The translations under genes and the position numbers were made by a program. Source: Zygaena filipendulae (taxonomy: Eukaryota > Arthropoda > Insecta > Lepidoptera > Zygaenidae). Taken from it: 64,000 nucleotides of DNA. The notes beneath the pieces were generated by a model. The model saw nothing but the letters and a program-made list of their open reading frames with translations, did not search any database and was not told where the DNA came from. Numbering within the stretch: position 1 is the stretch's first letter; each line of letters begins with the position of its first letter. This document shows, piece by piece, positions 34,756 to 46,949 of the stretch. The DNA is taken from the NCBI GenBank assembly GCA_907165275.2, contig OU015650.1:3254001-3318000 (forward strand), written 5' to 3'.

Positions 34756-36373
34756 AGTGAGCTATGTGTATTGTGTACCTTGTGAATGTAGTTGTAATGT
34801 TTTTTTTATTGAATTTATTTTCCAAATTCTGAAAAACTACCGAAGTTATAGTATTATTTTTTCGCTTATCCTGAATTTCAGCACATAAATGTACCTACCT
34901 TTTCTGAAAAAGTAAATAAACGACGACGAATTGAAAATAAACAATAAAATAAATTTGAAATAGGTAGGCGACAAAACACTCGTCTGTTTGAACCGATGAG
35001 ACCTCGATTTTTTCGTTACTTTGTTTTGGATTTCCTAAGAAAAGGATAGTTTCACCACAGATAATATAATTACTATGTTTCACGCAGTATCGATAATAAT
35101 TGTATAATAAGTCATTTTATTTGTAAAACTTTATAAACTACTTTTTTATCTGCTTTACTCCATAGATAGACAGAAAGCACGCAAATAATAAGTTTGTGCC
35201 GAAGCTCCCCACCCTTTGTCTTTAAGGGGAAGTTTGTGCCATACACGTCAACCTCCTTATTAGAAGCAACCCTTGATAGAGACATTAATAGATTCGCATT
35301 ATCTAAATATGGAGAAAAGTATATTAAATCTACTTACTCGTACTAATAATGCAAGGTTAGTTGGATAGAAGTATTATGACGACAATAGATATTTATCGCT
35401 TAAATATATTGCAATCTATAAAAACACATTTCGTGAATTTAGATTGAAAGGTGTGTGTGTGTGTACGATTAAGGATTCAAACTTACTTAAAAACAAAGCC
35501 TTTATCAAAATTAGTAGATTTATTTTACATGGTTTCAATTTTTTTAAAATCATACCTAGTAGAAAGTATTTTTTTTTTGCAGTTATCAGAGATACTAGAA
35601 ATCACTTGCGGCTTAGTTTCCATTTTTTCAAATTATTATATTGTTACAATAATAAATTACCTATGAACTACGAAATAAAAATTATAAATAACATTATCGC
35701 CGTAAAATTAAAAGGTTTAAATTTTTTAACTGTTTTTTTTTCTGCGGATATAATGAACCAACATACCATTCCAAGCGTCAGGACAAAAAGAAAACTTATA
35801 TCAAATATGTTATCAAACAATCAAATATTTATTGCAACTAAGTGTACATTTCAGATCAGATGTTACATACATTTTGTGCTTACAACTTAGTACCTAACCC
35901 TTTTCGGCTATGGAAATAATTCTGGAGCTTATATTTAATTACATTTTTTTTATTAATTAATTCATTCCTTATAAATAATTAAATTTATCTCAAGTAGCCT
36001 AGCTTATTAATATTTTATTTAAAAAAATTCATCCAGTATATAGAAATATTTTGAAAATAAATATATTTTAATTTTTGGTTAAATTATTTGAATGTGGTTT
36101 CTGTTCAAATTTCTAGGGGAAAGAAAAAAGCATAAGAGTGCCTTAATAAAACCACCGTAACTCTGGTGTAGGCTGGCTAATTAAACTTCGCAACACCACC
36201 GTGAGGCTTCACTTTGTCACCCAGTGTGTTTGACTAACGTTTGGTTGGTCGGTACTGTCGCTTGGAAAAAGTTTAAAATATTTCCAATTGAATCAAATTT
36301 TCTGTGTTTTTGTAAAATGGTTTTTATAATTTATAAGGTTTTTTAAAATTTAAATACAACAATTGTGTACAAT
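34756..36373. other. Very AT-rich unassigned DNA
   Basis: Contains a 148-codon frame at 35444-35890 that is F-, I-, K- and N-rich without domains; it starts next to a GTGTGTGTGTGTGTACG run. I judge it to be chance. Confidence 0.5.
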
Positions 36374-37090
36374 GGGCATAATGACTAAATTTAGTCAATT
36401 TTAATTTTCAGTCCATCTTGTAGATTAATAAAAATTATTCGACACGTATTTTTCCTTTTCTTACGTAATTAAAAAATAACCGAGATATATTGAGTTGAAA
36501 TCATTTAATGAATTTTTGCAGATTGAATTAGTTATTAGTATTATTATTAGTATTTTTAATTTTTATTATCTTTTCATTATTATTTTAAATGGATTTATTG
36601 ACCTAAGTATGTGATATTTAATCTTAGATACATTATTTTATTGGTTTTTTAAATGTTATTGACAATTTACAATTTTTAATTATCAATTATTTATGTATTT
36701 ACACATTTTGTTTTTAAAATTTACAATATTTATGTTTTACTTGTTAATTATTCACACTTTTTTTTCTTTTATTTAAATTGTTGCTTTTGTTTTTACTCTT
36801 TTGTGTAATACGAAGGTTTTTTGACATGTAATAATAAAAAATAAATAAATAAATAAATAAACAAATAAATGAATATGAATATGAAATTGTGTGTGACGTC
36901 ACACCTAGGTAAACTTTATAAGTAATTAGTTATGACGTCGTGAACTCCTGAACTTTAATGCGTTTCATCTAATTATTTTTTCAATAATTCAAAAAAGCAA
37001 ACAATAAGTATGTGTGAAATAATTTTTGACTACGTAGCTGTTACTGACGGACTAAAAAGAATTCTGTTTTGTATACCTTGTCATTATGCC
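36374..37090. mobile_element. Palindromic MITE of the TGACGTCA family, copy 3, split by a retroposon
   Basis: Outer termini are GGGCATAATGAC and GTCATTATGCC. One TGACGTCA remains at 36894-36901 and the second has changed by one base near 36931. A 380-bp retroposon interrupts the left arm at 36502. Confidence 0.75.
36502..36881 (+). mobile_element. Retroposon insertion (380 bp) inside a MITE
   Basis: The insert splits the TGACGTCA-bearing MITE at 36374-37090. TGAAAT occurs at both borders (36496-36501 and 36882-36887) and is present once in uninterrupted copies. The insert is extremely AT-rich and ends in AAATA/AAAC units from 36833, so it is a retroposon by its tail. No coding sequence is visible and its family is unknown. 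Confidence 0.65.
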
Positions 37091-37487
37091 TATATTTAGG
37101 CGACCTATGTTTATCCCGGAATTTTCGCGGAACTCCAAAATTAACGCACAGAATACAGGAAAGTAACAGATCACAGACCAGTTTTAAGTCAATACTCGCC
37201 TGTGGTAATAATAAAATAATGTAAACGACATATATTATACATAACTTGAATTTGTTTTATTACTTTTGATGGCGATTGTAAAATACAGCAGCAGCCACAG
37301 CTTTTCAGACATATCGTAGTAGTATTGTCCTTTGTAGGTACCTACACCCTCATTTGGTTCTCTACAAGCTACCTAATTAGCGGCAGTCAATTGTTACTCC
37401 AGTTGACATCAACTTGTAGAGTATAGGTATGTTATAGTACCTTCCCGTACTTATGTCTATGTACATAAAAATTAATCCCCATTTCCC

Positions 37488-37642
37488 TTAGTCACGGCAT
37501 CACGCGTTAACGACTGGATAGATCACCATTAAATTTTGCATACATGCACGTTTTCAGAGCTACAGAGACACTTTTTATCCCAGGATTCCCGCGGGAACTA
37601 CGAATTCACCGCCGCGTTGGTGCAACCGTGAGGGACAGCTAG
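37488..37642 (+). mobile_element. Helitron-like element, 5'-truncated
   Basis: Retains TTTTTATCCCAGGATTCCCG and the CAGCTAG|T end; the hairpin is mutated (GTTGGTGCAACCGTGAGGG). Confidence 0.6.
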
Positions 37643-37657
37643 TACGTAGGTAGGTAT

Positions 37658-38006
37658 CCAACATGTTAATGAATTAACTGTTAACTAGAAAGTAGTTTGC
37701 TCAGAATGAACTAGCGAATCGATCGCACTATGTTTTAATATAGGTTATATTTTTTCATTTTTATTAGCCCATGTCTAAATTATTTATAGTACAATATTAG
37801 GCGTGTACGCCGCCCGCAGCAAAAAAATTCGAACCGGTAGGCGCGGGCGTAGCGCTTGGAATTTCGCAGATAGGTCACCTCCAAACTAATGTTAAATAAC
37901 TTTTAATGTATAATTTTTTTCGACATAAAATATATTTTAATCATATTATTGTTTATTTTTTTAGATGGGGTGTATCAGGTTTTCAGTTAATTCATTAACA
38001 CGTTGT
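37658..38006. mobile_element. TA-type MITE (CAACGTGTTAATG family), copy 2
   Basis: Opposite orientation to the other two copies, with termini CAACATGTTAATGAATTAA and TTCATTAACACGTTGT. It lies directly after the Helitron ending at 37642. No coding sequence is seen. Confidence 0.75.
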
Positions 38007-38398
38007 ATAATAACAACTATACACTTCATATTCTTCTTCTATTGTTATTTATAACGACGCCTCATATTAAAATTTGACTGTATTGAAATATTTAATTCAT
38101 TTATATTATTATTTTATCATACTTTGCTATTCGTAATAGTTTTTCCTTTTATTCACTCGTTAACTGATCAATTGATAAATGAATTGAAGTAAACTGAATT
38201 TTAACTACACATAAAGTATCATCACAATCTGATTATAATTAAATAACCTTAGGTTTCATAGAATATTAACCAAGTTTCAAATCTGAACTCACTCGATGAT
38301 TAATGCGTTGCATGGTAAATTACATAAATAAATTAGGGTTGCCACTGGTTCAAACGAATAAACTACACTTGGATCCAAAAGCAGGCTCCGAGGATAAC

Positions 38399-38912
38399 TA
38401 GTGAACCTTAATTATAAATGCGAACGAGTTTGTTTGTTTGTAACGCTTTCACGCCTTACCTAACTAGCTATAGTTTTTCATACACGTTGTCAGGGGTACA
38501 GAAAAAATAGGGTTAGATACTTTTATTGGGAATAGGGATGTGGACTACTTTTGAAAATCAAAATTCTAATTAGTCCGTCAGTTAGAAAATAAAAAAACAA
38601 TATAGACACGTATTTTTTGCTTTTGTAAATAAATTAAAATATACAGAGATAAAGCGCATTAAAGTTTAGGATGAGGAGGTCGTGACGTCACTAACCGCAA
38701 AACCGCCATACAAACTGTCAGAATAGTGACGTCACGCGAAATTTCAACTCAATATAACGCCGTTATTTTTTGATTACGTAAAAAAAGAAAAAATACTTGT
38801 CCAACATTTTTTAAAAATCTACAAGACGGACTAAAAAATAAAAATTAGTCCACATGCCCATTCTCGCGGTAACTCCGAAATTAACTGGAGTTAATCTGAG
38901 GGGAACAGCTAG
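38399..38912 (+). mobile_element. Helitron-like element interrupted by a MITE
   Basis: Left part 38399-38531 (ATTATAAATGCGAACGAG, then ACACGTTGTCAGGGGTACAG) and right part 38863-38912 (TCGCGGTAACTCCGAAATTA to CAGCTAG|T) are separated by the TGACGTCA MITE. Confidence 0.7.
38532..38862. mobile_element. Palindromic MITE of the TGACGTCA family, copy 4, inside a Helitron
   Basis: Termini AATAGGGATGTGGACTA and TAGTCCACATGCCCATT enclose about 331 bp in the opposite orientation to copy 2. TGACGTCA lies at 38683-38690 and 38727-38734. The flanks rejoin into a normal Helitron-like element (38399-38912), so the MITE arrived later. Confidence 0.8.
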
Positions 38913-39426
38913 TACAGAAATGAAAAAAATGAAAATTTAATATTTCGTTACCAAATATTTGAAATAATTCAATGACACCTATTTACTATAATAATCAATA
39001 ACTATAACGAATCTTTTTGTTTTTATTTTAGTGACAACCCTAAACGAATTAAGTCGGACCATTAGTAACATTATTGATGAGATGTAAGCTATTCGTCTGG
39101 AGCACAGTGCGATGGGAATTATGGGGCAATAGCGACATAGCTTCACTTAAACTTTATTAATAGCCCCCCAGTCATAAGACCTAGGTATCAAAGTGAAGCA
39201 AACAATTGACACTTTATTAATAGACCATGGTTATGGCTAGTGTTACTACTCTCAGGACTGAGCTTTACTTGCGGTCTAATTTCGACTCGCGCGGTAGCCG
39301 AACCAAAAGCCGGACAGACCGAACGAGAAAATATTTGGCCGGACACGTCCGTAAAAGCCAAAAAACTAGAAACCTGGCATCCCTAATCAGGACCGACAGG
39401 GCCAGAATGGAGCTTGTTATATAAAA

Positions 39427-39623
39427 CTAGCTGTTCCCCGCGGTTTCACCCGCGGTGATTTTGGAGTTCCCGCGGGAATCCCGAAATAAAAAGTACCCTA
39501 TGTCACTCAGGATCGCGTAGTATCCTATAATTGAAAGAATTTTCAAAATCAATTTAGTATGTTCAGAGATTACCCTCTACAGCCTAACAAACTCTACCTC
39601 TTTATTATATTGGAATAGATAAA
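39427..39623 (-). mobile_element. Helitron-like element, subfamily C
   Basis: Intact CTAGCTGTTCCCCGCGGTTT end and hairpin; body with TCACTCAGGATCGCGTAG and AGAGATTACCCTCTACAG. Confidence 0.68.
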
Positions 39624-39942
39624 TAATCCACAAACTAATTGTAAATCGGTTAAGTCAAGAATCAAGATCAAAAAAAAAAATTCTAAGAACTAGAAGCCCA
39701 TCTGAGAGGCGTTTAGAAAATCACATTGGGGAAATTTAAAAGGATTTGGTAGCGTAGGGCATGGCATTGAAATCAAAAAATACTTAGGTGAGTCCACCCT
39801 CGTTACCAAAGCACTGCAACTGACACCGATCTCGCACGAGGTGACTTTAGAACATTTTATTTTTAAAATAATATAAAACCTTTTTCCGTGAAACGATTTT
39901 AGTACAAATAATGATTTTTAAGCCGACGTATGTATCTGGAAA

Positions 39943-40598
39943 GGCCGGCCTGATTATGATTGGTTCGTTTATCATGTTCAGTCAACAGCAAAAGTAGATG
40001 ATCAAAATCAGAAATTCCATACTAATGAACGGAGTTCGCGTCAGAACTGTGTGGCGTCGAAGTGTTTCAAAAGTATGTGATTGTAAATTATAGCAAACAT
40101 TTACTATTAGTACAGCTGCCATATTTTCGTGATCAGTTTTGACTCCAAAAGTTATAAACTCAATTCGCATCAGATAAGAAGTGAAATTTTATTCAAAACT
40201 AGTGAACCCTCAGTTTCATCATTTAATTTTTGTTTATAACTGTTCACTATTTTTGAAATTTTTTTTACTTCTTAGTTCTGATGCGAATTGAGTTTATAAC
40301 TTTTGAAATCAAAACTAATCACGAATATATGGCAGCAGTACTAGTAGTAAATGTTTGATACAATGCCTACAATCACATACTTTTGAATCACTTCGACGCC
40401 ATACAATTCTGACGCGAACTCCGTCCATTAGTATTGAATTTCTGATTTTGATCATCTACTTTTGCTGTTGACTGTTCAAATATTGTATAAAACCCATTCA
40501 ATTAAGGACCATGTTTTCGTGGAAAACAATATATGTAGGTGATCTCTTGTCATAAGTCAAAACATAATTTCTCGAAGCCAATCAGAATCAGGCAAGCC
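39943..40598. mobile_element. Fold-back element with ~220-bp inverted arms
   Basis: The segments 39975-40195 and 40258-40485 are inverted copies about 85-90% alike by eye, around a spacer of about 60 bp. A further outer pair, GGCCTGATTATGATTGGTTC (39947-39966) and its counterpart at 40572-40598, extends the fold. The right side has an extra ~90 bp (40486-40571). No transposase or clear target duplication was found, so the class is unknown. Confidence 0.75.
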
Positions 40599-41537
40599 AT
40601 CGAAATGAGATTTGGAAAAAAAATCAGTAATACTAACTGCACCTGTATGTGTTCTAGTATGACTTAAAACAAGGACGAGAGCGTTTAGCGAACAAGATTC
40701 ATCAAGCATTAAGTAATAAGAGATACCTACTACCTACAAATAGACATAAAACATGGGTGTCGGAAAAGGTCAAGAATTCTTGGTCAATTGCTTGCTCGAA
40801 TGTTTATAAAAAAATTATAAATATAATAACTACAAAGACTGCTGCAAACTATGTATCACGCAATTTTTGGAACGAAGTTCCTTATGGGACGATGCGGAGG
40901 GGTACCCTAACCGGGAAAAAAACGTCCGTAACTTAAGTTTTTTATTTTTTATTTATTAAAAAAAAAATATAATAAAAAATGTATAGGTACCTACCCGAAT
41001 AATTATTTTCTTTATACTTCAAATAAGACTTAAAATTTATATTTTTATAATAAGGAACATCATTCCTATCCGGTGTCCCATGACACCACACTTTTTTATT
41101 AATATCACGTAAAAAAAAATCCGCTTTAAGCTCTTAAATTACCCGGTCGATCTACAACTCTCAGCCCCTCTCTTTCCCCGGATCAACCGCGATTCGTGGA
41201 CGTAACTCGATCATATTGTAACATGATTAGATACTGGGGTTTCGAGTACTCTTTACATGAAGCTTTTATCCATAATGGCATGTTATATTACCTGTGCCGG
41301 CAGCTTTCTGCTACGCTTTTTTATTGAGTTTTTCTCGTCTCAAGGCAATAAAGAAGGAAATGATCGCGTATTTTCGCTGAAAAGTCGCACCGCCGTCATT
41401 CGATAGCAGACAATAAAAGCACACACACTAGCTGCGTGATCTTAAAAACACACATTTTCGAACATTCGTATCTAATGTAGGTGTTATCATTTGTTTATGG
41501 TATTGATAGTGCATTTCAATTGATTTTATGGAACTAA
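40599..41537. other. Unassigned DNA
   Basis: Holds the second copy of the GGAACGAAGTTCCTTATG word near 40869. Nothing else is recognised. Confidence 0.45.
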
Positions 41538-41772
41538 CCGCCGCCGTCAGAGTCGCCATTAATGATTACTTAGTTAAGTATAGATTTTTAAAACAAAACT
41601 GCCGCAATAAGAGACGTTCAGTAAATTAATGTTAATTGGCATTTAATGAGATGTAACTTAATTAGTTAAATGCCAATTAACATTAATTTATTAAAGTTGT
41701 CTGATTGCGGCAGTTTTTTTTTTAATCTATACTTAACTAAGTAATCATTAAAGTCGACTCTGAGTGCGACGG
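41538..41772. mobile_element. 237-bp palindromic MITE, copy 3
   Basis: Termini CCGCCGCCGTCAGAGTCG and CGACTCTGAGTGCGACGG, with TA at 41773-41774 after the right end and TA at 41535-41536 near the left. Arms pair over nearly the full length. Confidence 0.85.
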
Positions 41773-42295
41773 TAAGTTGTTAAAAAGGTTTTATATACGC
41801 TGTTAATTTCCATTCTCGCCAAAACGAATGTTACTGTATTACTGATAATGATTAAAATGACTGTATGCGATTAGTGGTTTATCCAAGTGAACTCCAAAAC
41901 TTTGGTTTATTCCTCTTATTTAGACCAAAAAAATTGTCGAGAATGTAAATTAAAAGTGTATACTGATTACTTATAATATAAACGGAAAGAAGCTTATGTG
42001 GTAAAAGAAGATACGACATACCTACTTAGTTTCTGGAGCTTTTGATTACAGAATCAAATTGATTTGTTTGACTGAAGTCGAATCAATATTATTTCAATAT
42101 TCATTCTAAATTCCACATAGCAATAATAAAGAATAAATATATGATTGATGATTCATTTGTTTATTCTCTGAATAATATTCGTATTACGTACGTATACCCA
42201 CGTAAATACATAATGAATGTTATCAGTTATGAGGCAAGCCTATAATTTATTAGTGGGTATGTTTTCATTTAGGATTTATATATTTCTAGCTGTGC

Positions 42296-42500
42296 CCCGC
42301 GGTTTCATCCGCGGTAATTTCAGAGTTCCCGCGGGAATTCCGGGATAAAAAGTACCCTATGTCCTTCTCTGTACCCCTGACAACGTGCATGCCAAATTTC
42401 ATTCAAATCCGTTCAGTCATTTTTGCGTGATTGAGTAACAAACATCCAAACATCCAAATATCCAAACATCCACACTTTCACATTAATAATATTAGTAGGA
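42296..42500 (-). mobile_element. Helitron-like element, full length
   Basis: On the minus strand A|TCCTACTAATATTATTAATG starts it and CGGGGCACAGCTAG ends it. It has four CATCCAAA-type tandem units near 42432-42470. Confidence 0.75.
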
Positions 42501-42672
42501 TGATTTATGCCTATGGCTGTATTGATTTTGTTTAAATAGTAGGGTATAGCTAATATGCAGGCAATTCGGCTATAAAGAGTATAAACATAACATCATAGTT
42601 CATCCGAAAGTTTCGAACAAAGCAATTTGCATTTCACTGTTTGAGCTTCACAAAAAGCTTATTTATCCATAG

Positions 42673-42848
42673 TAATCTATATAATATTGTAAAGAGGTTA
42701 AAGTTTGTATGTGAATTGTGAGTTTGTGAAGTTGTAGGGGGTAATCTCTGGATCTACTGAACCGATTTTAAAAATTCTTTCACTTACGGTACGGTAGTCC
42801 TGAGTGACATAGGGTACTTTTTATCCCGAAATTCCTACGGGAACTCAA
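42673..42848 (+). mobile_element. Helitron-like element, subfamily C, 3' end lost
   Basis: Body TAATCTCTGGATCTACTGAA and TACTTTTTATCCCGAAATTC present; it stops inside the hairpin at GGGAACTCAAAAT. Confidence 0.55.
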
Positions 42849-43114
42849 AATAAATATAAAAAATAGTTTAGAAATATAATTTAAAAGAAAGAAAATTCAA
42901 TAAGCAACAGGTTTCCGTTTCTATTTGCAGCTTTTTTATCACTGAAATGATTACCTATCAATAAGATTATTTGCTGTGTATACTTATTTAAAGTATAATT
43001 AAGTGTATTGAAATAAAATTTGGAAATTAAACAAAGCTGAAGAGATACTTAAATTTTTAGTGCTAAAAAAAAACAATACAATATACAAACAACACAGACA
43101 TCTTATGTCTTCTA

Positions 43115-43470
43115 CAACGTGTTAATGAATTGACCAAAAACCTGATACACCCCATCTAAAAAAATAAACGATAATATGATAAAAATATAAATTATATCGA
43201 AAAAATTAATAGTCTAAAAGTTATTCAACATTGGTTTGGAGGTGGCGGCCTATCTACGAAATTTAAAGCGCTACGCCCGAGCCTACGTGTCAATGAACGA
43301 TTCGATTTTTTCGCTACGAGCGGCATACGCGCCAAATATTATAGAAAATTTAGACATGGGCTAGTAAAAATTAAAAAAATATAACCTCTATTAAAACATG
43401 GTACGATGGATTCGGAAGTCGATTTTAAACAAACTACTTTCTAGTTTTCTGTCAATTAATTAACACGTTG
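43115..43470. mobile_element. TA-type MITE (CAACGTGTTAATG family), copy 3
   Basis: The best-preserved copy: CAACGTGTTAATGAATTGAC at the left, TTAATTAACACGTTG at the right, and TA duplicated at 43113-43114 and 43471-43472. Termini and duplication suggest mobilisation by a Tc1/mariner-type transposase. They do not match the Tc1 element at 49.7 kb. Confidence 0.8.
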
Positions 43471-43496
43471 TATGTAAAAATGAATTTCTGTACGTA

Positions 43497-43633
43497 CTTT
43501 GTCTCGCTAAAACTCGAGAATGGCTGGATCGATTTGGCTAATTTTGATGTTGAAATATTTGAGGAAATATTTCAGGGAGGGTTTAAGAAGTAAATCCGAA
43601 ACTCACTCGGGTGAAACCACGCGGCACAGCTAG
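43497..43633 (+). mobile_element. Helitron-like element, subfamily B
   Basis: Body CTCGAGAATGGCTGGATCG and end GGGTGAAACCACGCGGCACA, then GCTAG|T. It begins 25 bp after the MITE ending at 43470. Confidence 0.6.
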
Positions 43634-44324
43634 TAACATAATAATTTTAGATGTTATTTCAATAGAATCTTTTGATCTTCGACGTTCGATTAAGTATCTA
43701 TATTCATTTCCCGTATAGTTGTCTCTTTCGCACACTGCACCGGAAGTGTTGAATATCTCGGCGCGACGCTCACAGCGCCTTCTGTTGCAGACTGCTGCGT
43801 CCGTTCTAGACTTCCGTTTCTATTTTCAATTTTTCTGTAAGTACGGTAAATATCGTAACGGTATGTTATATTGATTTCCTGTCGGTGTGTGGTGCCATAA
43901 AAATATTATGATAGTTAAATCCTTTTTTGTTGGTTTTTGACTGTTTTTGATTAGGGTTTTCCAATACTGACGATACCTATCCCCATACCGTACCTATTCA
44001 ATGTAAAGTTCAATATTATTTTTCTCGGACGTGCAGAAAGATATTGGCTCCAACGTCCAGCTCAGATGACGTTCTATTTTATTTACCTTTAGATACGTGC
44101 GACAAAGCCACGTTTCGCTTACCTCGCTGCTTCATGACGTCACAGACTTCATGTGGCGCCAAGTCACGTCCATCGATGGAAAATCGGCTTTGTTGTGTGT
44201 TATCATAATATTATCTAGTAATAATAATTTAGAGGCTACAAAAAATGATATAAAAACATAATTTAATGATGTGTCTTCTTTATATTTATATTTAAATGTA
44301 TTAACAAGATTTGTTTTTAAATAA

Positions 44325-44402
44325 ACATACACACACATACACACGCACACGCTCACACACACCCGCGCACGCATGCAAGCACACACAAACACACACTCAC
44401 TC
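44325..44402 (+). repeat. (CA)n-rich microsatellite
   Basis: Interrupted CA repeat with CACG and CACAC variants. The long cysteine- and valine-rich frame on the minus strand here is only this repeat in translation. Confidence 0.85.
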
Positions 44403-44430
44403 ATAAGTAAATTCTGAATAACACATAATA

Positions 44431-44479
44431 TAGGAGGGAATCCCGGAGTCACACGCGTGAAATTGCGGAAAATAGCTAG
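44431..44479 (+). mobile_element. Helitron 3'-end fragment
   Basis: GGGAATCCCGGAGTCACACG and the AAATAGCTAG|T end remain, 30 bp after the CA repeat. Confidence 0.5.
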
Positions 44480-44853
44480 TATGCTATAAACAATTTCCAT
44501 ACGAATACAAATCTTAGAATTAATTGCCCAATCAACCCGTGCCTTCGTCTCTACCTACATGACGTAACCTCGTCAAAATTAACAAAGATCAAATTTGTTG
44601 GCGGGTCAACTGAATAATCGCTGTGCAAACAACCCCTAGAGAACACCCTCGTCAATACATCTAGCGTGTTCTTGACACTTTCAATGGGATCACCCTGTAT
44701 ACGTAGACAGAGAGTTTGGGGAAAACTGAAGAAGCTCACGTTGGATCAATATGGGAATTCAGCAAGAGAGTAGGTAATTACGTAATGTAATTTGAATAAA
44801 ATATAAATTAATTAATAATGACGTCATGTAATATAATGAAATATATTAACTAA

Positions 44854-45044
44854 CTAGCTGTGCCCCGCGGTTTCACCCGTGTGAGTTTCGGAATTGCCGC
44901 AGGGACTATTTTTTTCTAAAATAAAAGTAGCCTAAGTTACTCCGTATAACATCAGCTATTTGCCAGTGAAAGTTCTGTTAAAATCGATCCAGCCGTTTCA
45001 GAGATTAGCCGAAACAAACGGACAGACAGTTTTTTTTTTTAAAT
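44854..45044 (-). mobile_element. Helitron-like element, subfamily B
   Basis: Intact CTAGCTGTGCCCCGCGGTTT end; body AAATCGATCCAGCCGTTTCA and AACGGACAGACAG, ending in a T-run. Confidence 0.65.
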
Positions 45045-45171
45045 AATAAGTATTTCAATATATTATGATTATAAATAGTTAATATTTAGTTATGAATTTA
45101 TATTCATTTATTTATTAAAAAAAAAAAAATTATGTAGGTGAATACCGTATATTCTACTGTGAATAGGTAAA

Positions 45172-45365
45172 TCCTTACTATTTGAAATCTAAAAGTAAGT
45201 TTGTTTGTTTATTTGTTTGTTTGTTACGCTTTTACGCCTTAACTGTTCAAACGATCACCTTAGAACTTTACACGTTACCAGGAGTGCCGATAAGTGTATG
45301 TTTTATCCCGGAATTCCCGCGGAAACTTCAAAATTACCAGGGGTGAAACCGCGGGGAATAGCTAG
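45172..45365 (+). mobile_element. Helitron-like element, full length
   Basis: A|TCCTTACTA at the start and GGTGAAACCGCGGGGAATAG, then CTAG|T at the end. GTTT tandem units lie near 45199-45222. Confidence 0.72.
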
Positions 45366-46154
45366 TAAATAACTAAACAATAATTGAAGAAAATTTCAAG
45401 CCCCATTTAAGTCCTTCACTTTGCACATTCCAGTTACTTGTACGATGCATGAATTTAAAATTTTGGTTTGAGGGTAGTTAGTACTCTACTACTAAACGGT
45501 TCACAAACAATAATTTCCGGTTTATAAATAATATCTCAATTCTCAATACGTGTACGTGCTATTTTCATAAAGTATAACGTTACCACACAGTATGGAGTAC
45601 ATAAGCAGCACCCGTAAAAGCCGTATAAAAATATTGGCGAACAGTTCCGCCGTATCTTCACCGAACACAACTACTTATTATCAATAATCCAACCGTACAA
45701 TAAACACAATATTATAACAACAATACACAGTATATACTAAGCCCAAATACCCTTTTGTGTTTGACGCAGAAAGAGAGAGGTAAAGAGAAATTTCCAACTC
45801 TGTGTTCACAGCAACACTCCCGTTACGTAGTCCCGTCATTCAATATCATTGATATCTCATTTTGCCGCGTGAATGGAACCGAGCGAAATGATATCCAACG
45901 ATTCTGAGACCCTTGAGATTGGGCGCAAGTTGGGAAAAGGATCATATTTTCGTGGTATAAGTTCAAAGCTTTAAATATCTTAAGTTATGTTAAGCTATTA
46001 TGTTATATAGCTTCTTCTATTGAATTTATTTAAGTTTACTAAATTAACTTATGATCTTATCTTCAAGCTTAGCACAAAAATATCGAAAATATACAACCAA
46101 AATTTAGAAAATCCGCAGCAAATTTTCTTTTTTTTTCTTCTTCATTATTTCATA

Positions 46155-46358
46155 CTAGCTGTCCCCGCGTTTCCAACCGCGGTAGTTTCGGAGTTTCCAC
46201 GGGAATTCCGGGATAAAAAATATCTTAATTGTCACTCAGGATCACTGTAGCTATACTTCCTAAAGTGAAAGAATTTTCAAAATCGGTTCAGTAGATCCAG
46301 AGATTACCCCATGATTACCCCCTACAACCTCTTTACCTCTTTATAATATTAAGTATAG
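46155..46358 (-). mobile_element. Helitron-like element, subfamily C
   Basis: CTAGCTGTCCCCGCG end; body with GATTACCCCATGATTACCCC, a small tandem duplication, and TTATAATATTAAGTATAGAA at the 5' side. Confidence 0.65.
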
Positions 46359-46949
46359 AATATAGATAATAGAGTTGTAAGCGTTGCAATAGTAAAACGT
46401 CTTTTGGCGCGAATAAAATATCTGGTCAAATATATGTATGCACCTATCATATGTAAGAACATTTTTTATATATATGTAGCAGAAAAATCGCATCATTTGT
46501 CCGTTTACAAACACGTAACTTTTTTAAAAGCTGTGGACAAAAATACCGCTTTTTAGTATTTGTAAACACCCCAGCGAGCTCGTAGGTTAGGTTAGGGATA
46601 ATTGAAACTGTGACCAAAACAAAGTCAAATGTTACAGTTTTTCGATGCGGGAGCACCCACCGTGCATCGCAACGGATATTCTGTTCTGTATAATGCCGAG
46701 TTGTACAATATGCCACCGACATACAATACGTACCTACTACAAGTAAAATATGGCATGTCTACTCGAAATTTACGCCTTCTAACATTGGATGATATATACG
46801 CTTCACGTAATAATACGAAGAAAATTGTTGCATACACGTCTTGTCTTACGTAACTTACATTTATTAAAATTTACGTAGATACGGTGGTGTTTTGTAAAAG
46901 CGTGATATTTGTCCAAATAATTTCATAATTTATTTTAAATATAGAAATT

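Noticed and set aside
35444..35890. 148-codon plus-strand frame
   Set aside because: Its composition (F, I, K, N) is what AT-rich DNA gives by chance, it has no domain or signal, and a second frame overlaps it.
44132..44500. 122-codon minus-strand frame rich in C and V
   Set aside because: The distinctive part is the translated CA microsatellite at 44325-44402.
46625..46853. Opposite-strand frames of 70-91 codons around 46.6-46.8 kb
   Set aside because: Both strands are open over the same bases, codon use favours neither, and no family is recognised.
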